Assembly: GCA_027486765.1 (NCBI GenBank)
Contig: JAIXOO010000026.1
Coordinates: forward strand, 1-64,000
Reading direction: 5' to 3'
Source: Saprospiraceae bacterium
GTDB lineage: Bacteria > Bacteroidota > Bacteroidia > Chitinophagales > Saprospiraceae
DNA: 64,000 bases
Both the position numbers and the translations under genes were made by a program. The notes under the pieces are model-generated. The model worked only from the letters and a program-made list of their open reading frames with translations. It was not told the origin of the DNA and ran no database searches. Of this stretch, positions 37,492 through 46,590 are shown one piece after another. The first letter of the stretch is position 1. Each line of letters begins with the position of its first letter.

Positions 37492-40400
37492 TTATTTTAG
37501 TTTTTCTAAAATTAAATCTATTGCTTTATCTAATTGAGGGTCTTTTCCTTCGAGGCGATCTTTAAATGTGTTTTTCACGTAAACATCTGGTTTAACTCCC
37601 GTGATTTCCAGGTCCTTCCCATCCAAGGAATAACAACCCCAGGAGGGCAAGCGGTAAAAAGAGCCGTCGACCAAACCTTTGCCACTGGTGAAAATGATCC
37701 AGCGGTAAGTTTCAGTACCCACTACGGTCCCGAGCTTGAGGCGTTTGAACCCTTCGGTAGTCATTTCGGCATCGCTTAGGCTTGGTTCATTCACCAACAA
37801 CACGATGGGTTTGGCCGCAGGGGTGAAGTTCGGCTGAGGTGACAGTTGCCCTTCGCGGTATTTCCACTGTAGATAAGGTTTTTGCGAAAGAAATTGCAGT
37901 ACCTTATCGTGTACATTGCCCCCGGTGTTGTAACGCAAGTCCAGGATCAGGGCATCGCGTTGCCAACCTTCACTCACCATTTGTTTGAGGAAGTGATCCA
38001 GTGCGCCACCGCCCATGTCCTTCATGTGTACGTAAGCAATTTTTTTGCTGCTGCGCTCGTCAACCCGTTTTTGGCAACCCGCTTCCCATTCGTCGTACAA
38101 CAAGTCGTTGATGACAAAAGTACTGGTCGGGTGAATTTTGACGCTATGCTCGGCTTGGCCCCGCATAAAGGTCAGGCTGATTTCTTCGTCCAAGGAAGGT
38201 TGGATGAGGTATTGCTCGCGGTTGTTGCGGGGCACTATCGTGGTGCCATTTACTTTGATCAAACGATCACCGGGACGAATGTCTTTGTCGGTGCGGTCGG
38301 CGGGGCTGCGCGCCACAACCCGCTCCACTCGGTAAGGGTCATCATTGGCAAAAAGGATGCCGGTACCTGCACTGCGGCCTTTGTAAAAAATCTCTTCCTC
38401 GCTGCCACTGGAGTTGAAGCCCAGGTGGGAAGCATTCAACTCGCCCAGCATCTCGCCCAACAAGAGCCGCAAATCACTACGCGTATTGAGCTGGGGTAAA
38501 AAAGCTGCGTAACGATCCCGGATGGCCTTCCAGTTTTTGCCGTGAAAGGTTTCGTCGTAAAAGTTCTGCTCGATGTTGGCCCATGCTTCGTAAAACATCT
38601 GCTCAAACTCGGCGGAGAGCTTTTTGCGGAAGGTGTAGTCCATGGCGATGGTTTCGGTTTTGTTGCCATCAACGTTGAGCGTAGCAATGTTGCCACCTAT
38701 TAATATAGAGTACTGGTTTTTGGCTACACTGATTTCAAAGCCAAACCCGGTGGCGCCTTGAATCATCTCCGTTTTGGGCCGTTCGAAGGGTTCGAGTACT
38801 AGTTTCCACAAATTGGGCTTGCCCTCGTCGTGGTTGGAGGCAAACAGCAGGGTGGTTTTTTCACCAACTTGGATCACATAAGGTGCAGACTGATTGCCCA
38901 AAGTTGGCCCAAGTTGTTGGATGCGTTCGCTCAAGTAGGCTTCATCGATCTGGATCGGAGTCTTTTTGGCGGTAGAATCTTTGGCGGCGGGTTTATCCGT
39001 TTTTTTCTCTTCCTCCTTGAACAATTCCTTCACCTTATCCGAACGATAGGGCGGATCGTAAGCCCGCAGCGACATGCTGTATAGATCGGCATCGCCCAAA
39101 CCAAAAGGGTAGGAGGGCTGGGTCAGGTTGCCGTTGAAATAAATGCTTTTACCATCCGGAGACCAGCGCGGTGCCGCTTCAGTTATGCCTGTATTGGTCA
39201 GGTTTTGGATTTTTTTGGTATCCAGGTTGTACACAAAAATGTCGCGTTCAAAATTGCGGTAGGCGGTGTAGAGGATGTGTTTGTCATCGGGACCAAAATG
39301 GGGCTCATCGCTGCCAATGTCCCAAAACTCATCTTTGAGCAAACTGCTGCTGGCCATGGTACTCAAATCCAGCAGGCGCATTTCCTGCCGCCCGGCGATG
39401 TACACCGCTTTGGTTTTGTCGCTATTGAAGGTTAAGTTGCGGTTGTTGTGCTGGTCCTGGGTGATTTGTTTTTCAACCCCGCTTCCATCCGCAGGCAGGG
39501 TAAACCAGTTTTGATAACCCCCAACGGTTTGGGTAAAGAGTAAGGTTTTGTTGTCTTTCAACCAATGAATCTCTAATGCACGTCCCTCGGACCGGGTGGG
39601 CAAGTGTTGGATGAATTTACCCTTGACATCCGACACAAAGACCTGACCACGGGCAATGAAGGCCATCTTTTTACCATCATCAGACACGTTGAAGGCGGTA
39701 ATGTTGCCCTTAACATTGAAATCCTGCAACTGATCCAGGGTCACGTTTTGGGGAATGCGGATGGCAACGGTTTCCGCCCGCTTTTTCTTGACATCGTACA
39801 CCTGGATTTGGTAATCGCGGCGGAAAGCCACTTTTTCTCCATTGGCACTCACCTGCGGGTACCAGATCGAAGTGTTGAAGTCGGTCAACTTCACTTTGCG
39901 GTCTTTTTCCAGGGTGTACAGGTTGTATTCGCCATTGGCCTCATCGGAAATGAAATAAAAATTGCCCTGGCGATCGAAGGTTACGCCAAAATCCTTGCCT
40001 GCCCAATTGGTGTATTGTTTGAACTCACCCGAGCGGGGATTGTAGGATTGGATCTCAGGATTGTGATCCCCCTTGTAACCCTTGCGGGTCATGGCCGTGA
40101 AACTTTCCCAGGATTCGTTGAAGAAAATTTCGCCCCCACGTGGGTGTTCGGCAATGTCGTTGACGGTGTGGTGGTAATGGGGAAACAAACGCATCGGCGT
40201 GCCGCCTTCAATCGAAACCTTGTAGCCACTGAAGCGATTGTAGCGCGAAGAAGTGAAATAGATAAAGCCACTGTCCCAAGACCAGGAGCTGACCAAGTCA
40301 TTGGCGTCGTGGTAAGTCAATTGGCGGATTTCGCCACCTTCCAGGGGCAGCAGGTAGACATCGGTATTGCCGTATTGCTGGGCGCTGAATGCCAGCCATT

Positions 40401-40710
40401 TGCCATCGGGCGAGGGGCGGGGAAAACGTTCATCGCCTTCCATTGCAGTGAGGCGGGTAGCGAGGCCACCAGCGCTGGGCACTTTCCAGATGTCGCCAGC
40501 ATAGGTGAAATACAGGGTGTTGCCGTCGGGCGAGAGGCTGGGATGGTCGCTGAAGCAGGCGCCAGCTTGGTTTTGGGCAAAGACAGTGAATGTCATCATC
40601 AAAATGAACAACACCGTAGGGGCAACCCTCGCGGTTGCCCAATTGTGAAACAGCCAGGTTGATTTTGTAGGGGCAACTCTTGCGGTTGCCCTGACGAGAT
40701 GTCGAAGCAT
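37492..40710 (-). CDS. Tricorn protease-like protein (PD40 propeller + PDZ + S41 protease domain); start codon uncertain
   Basis: PD40 repeats (FSDHPSLSPDGNTLYFTYAGDIWKVP), PDZ, S41 region LVNEPSLSDAEMTTEGFKRLKLGTVVGTETYRWI; N-terminus is repeat-encoded. Confidence 0.9.
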   Translation of the reverse strand: MLRHLVRATARVAPTKSTWLFHNWATARVAPTVLFILMMTFTVFAQNQAGACFSDHPSLSPDGNTLYFTYAGDIWKVPSAGGLATRLTAMEGDERFPRPSPDGKWLAFSAQQYGNTDVYLLPLEGGEIRQLTYHDANDLVSSWSWDSGFIYFTSSRYNRFSGYKVSIEGGTPMRLFPHYHHTVNDIAEHPRGGEIFFNESWESFTAMTRKGYKGDHNPEIQSYNPRSGEFKQYTNWAGKDFGVTFDRQGNFYFISDEANGEYNLYTLEKDRKVKLTDFNTSIWYPQVSANGEKVAFRRDYQIQVYDVKKKRAETVAIRIPQNVTLDQLQDFNVKGNITAFNVSDDGKKMAFIARGQVFVSDVKGKFIQHLPTRSEGRALEIHWLKDNKTLLFTQTVGGYQNWFTLPADGSGVEKQITQDQHNNRNLTFNSDKTKAVYIAGRQEMRLLDLSTMASSSLLKDEFWDIGSDEPHFGPDDKHILYTAYRNFERDIFVYNLDTKKIQNLTNTGITEAAPRWSPDGKSIYFNGNLTQPSYPFGLGDADLYSMSLRAYDPPYRSDKVKELFKEEEKKTDKPAAKDSTAKKTPIQIDEAYLSERIQQLGPTLGNQSAPYVIQVGEKTTLLFASNHDEGKPNLWKLVLEPFERPKTEMIQGATGFGFEISVAKNQYSILIGGNIATLNVDGNKTETIAMDYTFRKKLSAEFEQMFYEAWANIEQNFYDETFHGKNWKAIRDRYAAFLPQLNTRSDLRLLLGEMLGELNASHLGFNSSGSEEEIFYKGRSAGTGILFANDDPYRVERVVARSPADRTDKDIRPGDRLIKVNGTTIVPRNNREQYLIQPSLDEEISLTFMRGQAEHSVKIHPTSTFVINDLLYDEWEAGCQKRVDERSSKKIAYVHMKDMGGGALDHFLKQMVSEGWQRDALILDLRYNTGGNVHDKVLQFLSQKPYLQWKYREGQLSPQPNFTPAAKPIVLLVNEPSLSDAEMTTEGFKRLKLGTVVGTETYRWIIFTSGKGLVDGSFYRLPSWGCYSLDGKDLEITGVKPDVYVKNTFKDRLEGKDPQLDKAIDLILEKLK
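40616..40691. repeat. Two copies of a palindromic GTAGGGGCAACYCTYGCGGTTGCCC repeat (40616-40640 and 40667-40691)
   Basis: Direct reading; each copy is a hairpin and is translated as ATARVAPT in the 37492..40710 ORF. Confidence 0.93.
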
Positions 40711-40817
40711 GGTTAGTAAAAGGTTAGTGAAAGGTTTGGGTGATTAAATGAGGACTAAATTTAGTAGAAATTTTGAATTTATCCCCGGAGGCTTCGTAAT
40801 GTGATGCCCTCTGGGCC

Positions 40818-41022
40818 AGCCCTGAAGGGGCGACATCTGCCAAGAATGGGCACAACCCATTCAAGGTCGAGTAATGAATGTCTTAAGTTAGTAAGCCCTG
40901 AAGGGGCGACATCATGCGGTGTGATGATGCCGCCCCTTCAGGGCTGGTGGTGTGAATAGATCTGGGCTGTTGGGTCGAATGGGCTTCACCCATTCTTAAT
41001 GAGATGTCGCCCTTTCAGGGCT
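40818..41022. repeat. Nested palindromic cluster of AGCCCTGAAGGGGCGACAT words
   Basis: Two direct copies (40818-40836, 40894-40912) and two inverted copies (40931-40945, 41004-41022), with GAATGGGCACAACCCATTC / GAATGGGCTTCACCCATTC inside. Confidence 0.93.
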
Positions 41023-41044
41023 TAACTGGTCGGATGACAGTGCA

Positions 41045-42094
41045 TTACCTAAAGCGTCGAATATCCACCTCCCCATCCATCGCCTTTCCATCGAGCATCA
41101 CCTCACTCAAATGCCTCGACCAAAACGGTGCCAAGGAAGCCCCTTTAGTACCCAATCCATTAAAAATCCATAAGGCTGGAAACTCCGAATGCTGCCCCAA
41201 AAAAGGCCGCCGATCCTTCACCGTAGGCCGGATAGCCGCCCAGTGATCCACCACTTTGAAGGGCAATTTTACCACCGTTTTTAAACGCTCCAGAAGCTCC
41301 TCTCTCGCCTGTTCAGTTGGCTGATCGTCGGCAAATTGCCAGGCGTAGGTGGCCCCCACCCAGTACAGGTCATTGCCCAAGGGGGCGAGAAAGGTATTGT
41401 TTTGTTTGACGATGCGCTCAAAACCCGCGCCGGGAATTTCAACGATTAGCACTTCCCCCTTGTCACCACGGAAGGGGAGATAGTTGAAAAAGGGATTTTT
41501 GACCCCGCCATAACCTTCACAAAAAACCACTTTTGAAGCCTCGATATCGCCATAAACGACCCCGTCTGGGGTAATGACAAGATCATCGTAATGAAAATAG
41601 TTTTTACTCAGTTGATTTTTTCCCATCAACTGCTTTTGGAAAAAATCCAAAAAAACGCTGACGTTCAATTGCGCACTTTGGAGGGTTTGACCGTAGGCGA
41701 GGGTAGGGTAGAGGAGCGGTTCGAGTGGCTCCTTATCGGCGTGGTCGCCCATATAGGCCTGATAGCCAGGGTCACCTGCGCGGGCAAGCCAGTCGTTTTC
41801 TTCTTTGGCGGAAGTGAGGGCGCGGAGAATGGTTCGTTCGTGGAAAAACGAGCCGCCGAGTACTTGCTCCAACTCCCGGTAAGTTTGTCGGGCAAAAGGA
41901 ATGAGTTCGTCCACCCGCCAGGATTTGACGAAGTAGCGCCCGGTGACTGGATTGATCAAACCGGCAGCGCGCCGGGAAGCGGAACCAGCACCGTCGGGAT
42001 CGATGACGTAAATGGATGCACCAGCTTTTTCTAGAAAATACGCAAGGAGCGAGCCAGCCAGGCCCTGGCCGACGATGAGGTAGTCAATTTTCAT
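41045..42094 (-). CDS. FAD-dependent oxidoreductase (DAO family)
   Basis: DYLIVGQGLAGSLLAYFLEKAGASIYVID Rossmann motif; AAGLINPVTGRYFVKSW; DRRPFLGQH..LWIFNGLGTKGASLAPF. Confidence 0.9.
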   Translation of the reverse strand: MKIDYLIVGQGLAGSLLAYFLEKAGASIYVIDPDGAGSASRRAAGLINPVTGRYFVKSWRVDELIPFARQTYRELEQVLGGSFFHERTILRALTSAKEENDWLARAGDPGYQAYMGDHADKEPLEPLLYPTLAYGQTLQSAQLNVSVFLDFFQKQLMGKNQLSKNYFHYDDLVITPDGVVYGDIEASKVVFCEGYGGVKNPFFNYLPFRGDKGEVLIVEIPGAGFERIVKQNNTFLAPLGNDLYWVGATYAWQFADDQPTEQAREELLERLKTVVKLPFKVVDHWAAIRPTVKDRRPFLGQHSEFPALWIFNGLGTKGASLAPFWSRHLSEVMLDGKAMDGEVDIRRFR

Positions 42095-42273
42095 GGGAGT
42101 GGGTTGGAGGAGTTTTTGTACATTTTACGGTAGCCTGAGAACCCCCGACCCCTAAAGGGGAGTACAGTTTCGGGAGGTTTGGTCGACTACTATTTTTATC
42201 AAAAGAAAGAACGCTAAGTTTAAAATATCCATTTAGTAAAAGGTGAATTGGCTCTTTTTTGTCGCACAAGGGG

Positions 42274-42450
42274 AGCCCCGTTAGGGGCGTAACATGGGTA
42301 GAAAACAAGAGCCCCGATGTTTTCCCGAGTCCCGTAGGGACGTGATGTGGGTATCTGGAGGCGTACAATGCCCACATCACGTCCCTAAAGGGACTTTGGA
42401 AACTCCGAGAATCACCATTTTCTACCCATCTTTCGCCCCTAGCGGGGCTT
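42274..42450. repeat. Long palindromic intergenic element, family A copy 3
   Basis: AGCCCCGTTAGGGGCGTAACATGGGTAGAAAACAAGAGCCCC...GAGTCCCGTAGGGACGTGATGTGGGTAT with degenerate inverted arm. Confidence 0.92.
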
Positions 42451-42585
42451 ATCGCCATGCCCAAACTAGAACCAATCCATCTTAATTTTAGGTATTGAGG
42501 GTTCTGAAGTAAAGCACAATCTTGCGCTGAATCCACCGATAAACCTTTACTTATTGATACATAAAACTCCATACCATTCTCTATT

Positions 42586-42948
42586 TTACCCCAACCCCTC
42601 CAATTCCGCCTTCAACTTCTTCGGTAAACTTTCCACCACCAGTTGATACGAATGATCGATCAGCTCCTGTAGCAATTTATTGCTCAACCCAGCTTCACAA
42701 TGCACGGTGTTCCAATGCTTTTTGTTCATGTGGTAGCCGGGTAAAACGTCGTCGGGGTGTTCTTCCCGCAAATCGATGGCGCGTTCGGGGTCACACTTGA
42801 GGTTGATGGTTTGCATATCTACATCCAAGGGAATCAGGGCAAATATTTTGCCCATTACTTTAAGCACCATGGTGGTTTCACCAAAAGGGAAACTTTCTTC
42901 CACCCCTGTTTTTGCCAGGCAATAGGCGCAAACTTCTTCGACGTTCAT
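42586..42948 (-). CDS. MmcQ/YjbR family protein
   Basis: GVEESFPFGETTMVLKVMGKIFALI, NLKCDPERAIDLREEHPDDVLPGYHMNKKHWNTV. Confidence 0.92.
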   Translation of the reverse strand: MNVEEVCAYCLAKTGVEESFPFGETTMVLKVMGKIFALIPLDVDMQTINLKCDPERAIDLREEHPDDVLPGYHMNKKHWNTVHCEAGLSNKLLQELIDHSYQLVVESLPKKLKAELEGLG

Positions 42949-43022
42949 AGCGTTATGTTCTGATTAGTGCGGCTAAATTTATGAAAAATTCCGCCTACTT
43001 TGCACACAAAACACGGATATAC

Positions 43023-43982
43023 ATGCAAACCCAAAAGCTCATTCAGGGAATCCACCACGTTACCGCTACGGTAAACGACGCACAGGAGGATTACGATTTT
43101 TATACCCGCGTGCTGGGGATGCGTTTGGTGAAAAAAACGGTGAACTTTGACAATGTACACGTATACCATTTTTATTACGCGGATGAATTGGGTACACCAG
43201 GAACCGTTTTTACCACCTTTCCTTACAAAGGCCAACCCAATGTTAAACAGGGGACCGAAGGCTCGGGCATGATCCTGACCACTACATTGTCCGTACCTAC
43301 TGATGCCTTGCCCTTTTGGGAGCAACGCCTGCATACACACGGCGTTTTGTTGACCCACGGCGAACGTTTTGGGCAGCCTTTCCTTTGGTTTCGCGATCCA
43401 TCGGGGCTGCAAATTGAGTTGATGGGAGATGATAGCGACACCCGTGCCCCCTGGCTGAATCCCTCCGAGCCTGAAATCACTGCAGATTTTGCCATTCGGG
43501 GTATCCACCACGTGATGCTGTCGGTTGCGCCGGAACATTGGGTGTCCATGATTGATTTTTTGACTGCTGAAATGAACATGGTCGTAGCGGCAGAGGAAAA
43601 CAACCGCGTCCGCCTCAACGTCAACGGGGGCGGGGCTGGCCATTACCTGGAAATGCGCCGCGATGCCTATAGCCACAAGGGTCGCAATGGCATTGGCACC
43701 GTACACCACGTGGCCTGGAAGGTGGCGGATGATGAGGCACTAATGGCCATGCAAGCACGGATCGCGGAATTGGGTCTGAATCCTACCGAATTCAGAGACC
43801 GCAAGTATTTCCACTCGGTGTATTTCAAACCTTCTGCAGGCATGTGGTTCGAAATGGCGACCATGCAACCGGGCTTTACCGTGGATGAATCGCGGGAAGA
43901 GTTGGGTACGCATTTGCATCTGCCGGAATGGGAGGAGCCGAAGCGGGCGGAGATTGAGGCGGTGCTGCCGCAGTTGAGCTAA
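43023..43982 (+). CDS. Ring-cleaving dioxygenase / VOC (glyoxalase) superfamily protein
   Basis: IQGIHHVTATVNDAQEDYDFYTRVLGMRLVKKTVNFD, GIHHVMLSVAPEHW, GTVHHVAWKVAD; internal ATG at 43023 preferred. Confidence 0.9.
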   Translation: MQTQKLIQGIHHVTATVNDAQEDYDFYTRVLGMRLVKKTVNFDNVHVYHFYYADELGTPGTVFTTFPYKGQPNVKQGTEGSGMILTTTLSVPTDALPFWEQRLHTHGVLLTHGERFGQPFLWFRDPSGLQIELMGDDSDTRAPWLNPSEPEITADFAIRGIHHVMLSVAPEHWVSMIDFLTAEMNMVVAAEENNRVRLNVNGGGAGHYLEMRRDAYSHKGRNGIGTVHHVAWKVADDEALMAMQARIAELGLNPTEFRDRKYFHSVYFKPSAGMWFEMATMQPGFTVDESREELGTHLHLPEWEEPKRAEIEAVLPQLS

Positions 43983-44011
43983 AGGACTTATAATTTAGGA
44001 ACTAACACTTT

Positions 44012-44105
44012 CTAAGGTGACTCTTAAGTGCCTGAGGATTCTTAGGTGGTAAAAAAACATTATTTCACCACCTAAGAATCCTCAGGCACTTAAGGTACAC
44101 CTTAG
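44012..44105. repeat. Hairpin repeat, family B copy 4
   Basis: 39-nt arms CTAAGGTGACTCTTAAGTGCCTGAGGATTCTTAGGTGGT / ACCACCTAAGAATCCTCAGGCACTTAAGGTACACCTTAG, 16-nt A-rich loop. Confidence 0.95.
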
Positions 44106-44117
44106 TTAATGAAGACC

Positions 44118-44936
44118 ATGAAATCAATATCGATCTGTTTACTTTTAATGTTCAATGTATTTGCTGCACAAACGCAAAACCTGAGCAAAGCTTTGCACCT
44201 CAACCAGCAGGAACATTTTCGAGGCGCACTCCCTGTAACCGAAATCAAGGAAACCCACCAGAATCTGCAAAGCAAAAAGCAGACCCGCACCCATGCGCGT
44301 TACGATGCGGAACAAAAAATCATCCTCAAAGCGGTATACGAAAACGATCAACTTCGGGCCAAGGACACCATCACTTATCAAAATGCGGTAGGGGGCAAAA
44401 AGGCCACCATTTTTGAAACCTGGGCCGCTGATGGCACCTACAACCGTCGTACCGAGAACTACATCTATGATACCCGTGGCTTTTTGGTGCGCATCCGGGA
44501 GTTCAGCAAAGATGGTTACCTGCGTTTTGAAACCCGCATCAAAAACGTCGGCCGGGGACAACCTTACGTGATAGATAAGTTTGACGACGACGACAACATC
44601 ACGGGCAGCACTGAAGAAGCGGAGTATTTGCCCGATCAAAACCGCTATGTCATCAAAAAAATCAACATGCTGGGCAAAGAATCTTCCCGAGATACTTTTG
44701 TCCTTGACCCACAGCAAGCCGCGGCCTTTCCCGCCAAGGGCGAAACCTACAATGAAAAGGGAGACTTGATCAAAATTGCCACAGCCAAGGAAAACAGTAG
44801 CTATGAATTTCGCTATGATGAACAAGGAAATTGGATTGAAAAAAAACGCTTCCAGGTAGAAGTAGAAAAAGGCAAGGAAAAGCGGGTTTTGCTGGAAAAA
44901 TGGGAGCGGAAGATCAGCTACAAACCCAAACCTTGA
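44118..44936 (+). CDS. Secreted protein of unknown function, RHS/YD-like strand pattern
   Basis: Signal peptide MKSISICLLLMFNVFAAQT; YDAEQKIILKAVYENDQL, YDTRGFLVRIREFSKDGYLRFE, EFRYDEQGNWIEKKRF. Confidence 0.6.
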   Translation: MKSISICLLLMFNVFAAQTQNLSKALHLNQQEHFRGALPVTEIKETHQNLQSKKQTRTHARYDAEQKIILKAVYENDQLRAKDTITYQNAVGGKKATIFETWAADGTYNRRTENYIYDTRGFLVRIREFSKDGYLRFETRIKNVGRGQPYVIDKFDDDDNITGSTEEAEYLPDQNRYVIKKINMLGKESSRDTFVLDPQQAAAFPAKGETYNEKGDLIKIATAKENSSYEFRYDEQGNWIEKKRFQVEVEKGKEKRVLLEKWERKISYKPKP

Positions 44937-45020
44937 AGCGATTAAAAGCCGCATGGTTCAATTTTATCAACTCGTCAATTATCTTTGTCGCCAGTATCCA
45001 AACAAATAAAGTAACACAAA

Positions 45021-46100
45021 GTGGCAGGAAGTATTTTTGGCAGTGCCTTTCGCATCAGTACCTTTGGAGAATCACATGGCAAGGCCATTGGGGTCATTAT
45101 CGATGGTTGTCCAGCGGGACTGGATATTGATGAAGTGTTCATCCAGGAGGAATTGGATCGACGCAAACCCGGCCAATCGGCCATCGTTACCCAACGCAAA
45201 GAGAGCGATACGGTACAAATCCTCTCAGGGGTTTTTGAAGGAAAAAGCACCGGTACACCCATCGGTATGCTCATTCCCAACGACGACCAGCGCTCCCACG
45301 ATTACGGCCACATCGCCGATAAATACCGCCCTTCCCACGCAGATTTTACTTATCAGGAAAAATACGGTGTTCGCGATTACCGGGGCGGCGGCCGCTCTTC
45401 CGCACGTGAAACGGCAGCCCGGGTAGCTGCTGGCGCCATCGCCAAATTGTTTTTGGCGCAGCATGGGGTAAACATCCAAGCTTACGTCAGCCAGGTAGGC
45501 CCGCTGATTTTGCAAAAGAGTGCCGATGAATTGGACCTGAACCTCACCGAATCCAACGATGTACGCTGCCCCGACCCCGAGATGGCCGTGCAAATGATCG
45601 ACCTGATCAAAGCGGTGCGCAAGGATGGGGATACCATCGGTGGCGTGGTGAGTGCGGTGATTAAGGGTTGTCCGGTAGGCCTCGGTGAGCCAGCTTTTGA
45701 CAAACTCCATGCCGATCTGGGCAAAGCGATGCTCAGCATAAATGCCTGCAAGGGTTTTGAATATGGCTCGGGTTTTGCTGGAGTAAGCATGCGTGGCTCG
45801 GAGCACAACGATGCTTTTTACCATGAGGATGGCAAAATTAAAACCCGAACCAATCACTCCGGTGGCATCCAGGGCGGCATTTCCAATGGCATGGACATCA
45901 CTTTTCGCGTAGCATTCAAACCCGTTGCAACCATCATTCCCGCTCAGGAATCGGTCAATGTGCAAGGCGAAAGTGTGGAGGTAACTGGCCGTGGTCGGCA
46001 TGATCCCTGTGTGTTGCCTCGGGCAGTGCCGATCGTAGAATCAATGGCGGCATTGGTGCTGGCGGATCATTTGTTGCGGCAGAGAATGACGAAAAAGTGA
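45021..46100 (+). CDS. aroC: Chorismate synthase
   Basis: [77 protein letters not shown]. Confidence 0.97.
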   Translation: MAGSIFGSAFRISTFGESHGKAIGVIIDGCPAGLDIDEVFIQEELDRRKPGQSAIVTQRKESDTVQILSGVFEGKSTGTPIGMLIPNDDQRSHDYGHIADKYRPSHADFTYQEKYGVRDYRGGGRSSARETAARVAAGAIAKLFLAQHGVNIQAYVSQVGPLILQKSADELDLNLTESNDVRCPDPEMAVQMIDLIKAVRKDGDTIGGVVSAVIKGCPVGLGEPAFDKLHADLGKAMLSINACKGFEYGSGFAGVSMRGSEHNDAFYHEDGKIKTRTNHSGGIQGGISNGMDITFRVAFKPVATIIPAQESVNVQGESVEVTGRGRHDPCVLPRAVPIVESMAALVLADHLLRQRMTKK

Positions 46101-46590
46101 AAAGTGAAAAGTGAAAAGCGGATCGGCAGCCTAATTTTTTACGGTTTTGATTGAGGATACTAGCATAGCGATCAATTCTTTGCAATCAGAAATGAGGCTA
46201 TCAAAGATTTTTTGTTCTAAATAGCCAGTGTCTTTTAAAAGATGAATCCAATAGTCTGTTTCATTGGCTTCTTTTAATGCAATACTGATTTTACTGGCAA
46301 AATCAGCTTTGCTTTGACCGAATTCAGCTTCGCGATACAAGGCTCCTATCGCTGTGCCACTGCGTAGCACTTGATTGCTCAATGTATATTCCTTCTTTTC
46401 TGTTTGGAGAAACTGTGACAATTTCACAATTCGAATGGCAAAAGCATAGCTCTTGGTTTTCAATGAACCCTTATTCATACAAGCAAACTTTATAGGGCGA
46501 AAAACAAGATGTAATGCAAATTTAAAACTAAAATATTATTCTTTTCACTTTTCACTTTTCACTTTTCACTTTTCACTTTTCACTTTTTTC
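46094..46590. repeat. Opposed GTGAAAA (46097-46118) and TTTTCAC (46541-46587) arrays enclosing one ORF
   Basis: Direct reading; the left array contains the aroC stop codon, the right array the stop codon of the tamB-like gene. Confidence 0.9.
46131..46478 (-). CDS. Four helix bundle protein (23S rRNA-intervening-sequence/IVP family)
   Basis: SYAFAIRIVKLSQFL...LSNQVLRSGTAIGALYREAEFGQSKADFASKISIALKEANETDYWIHLLKDTGYL is the family hallmark. Confidence 0.9.
   Translation of the reverse strand: MNKGSLKTKSYAFAIRIVKLSQFLQTEKKEYTLSNQVLRSGTAIGALYREAEFGQSKADFASKISIALKEANETDYWIHLLKDTGYLEQKIFDSLISDCKELIAMLVSSIKTVKN

Noticed and set aside
39604-40662. Plus-strand ORF of 352 aa (and 37882..38499, 34511..35284, 35585..36244)
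   Set aside because: Antisense to the tricorn-like and SusC genes, which carry strong family motifs.
46541-46587. Heptamer arrays as possible CRISPR repeats
   Set aside because: Units are 7 nt and contiguous with no spacers, and no cas genes are present.
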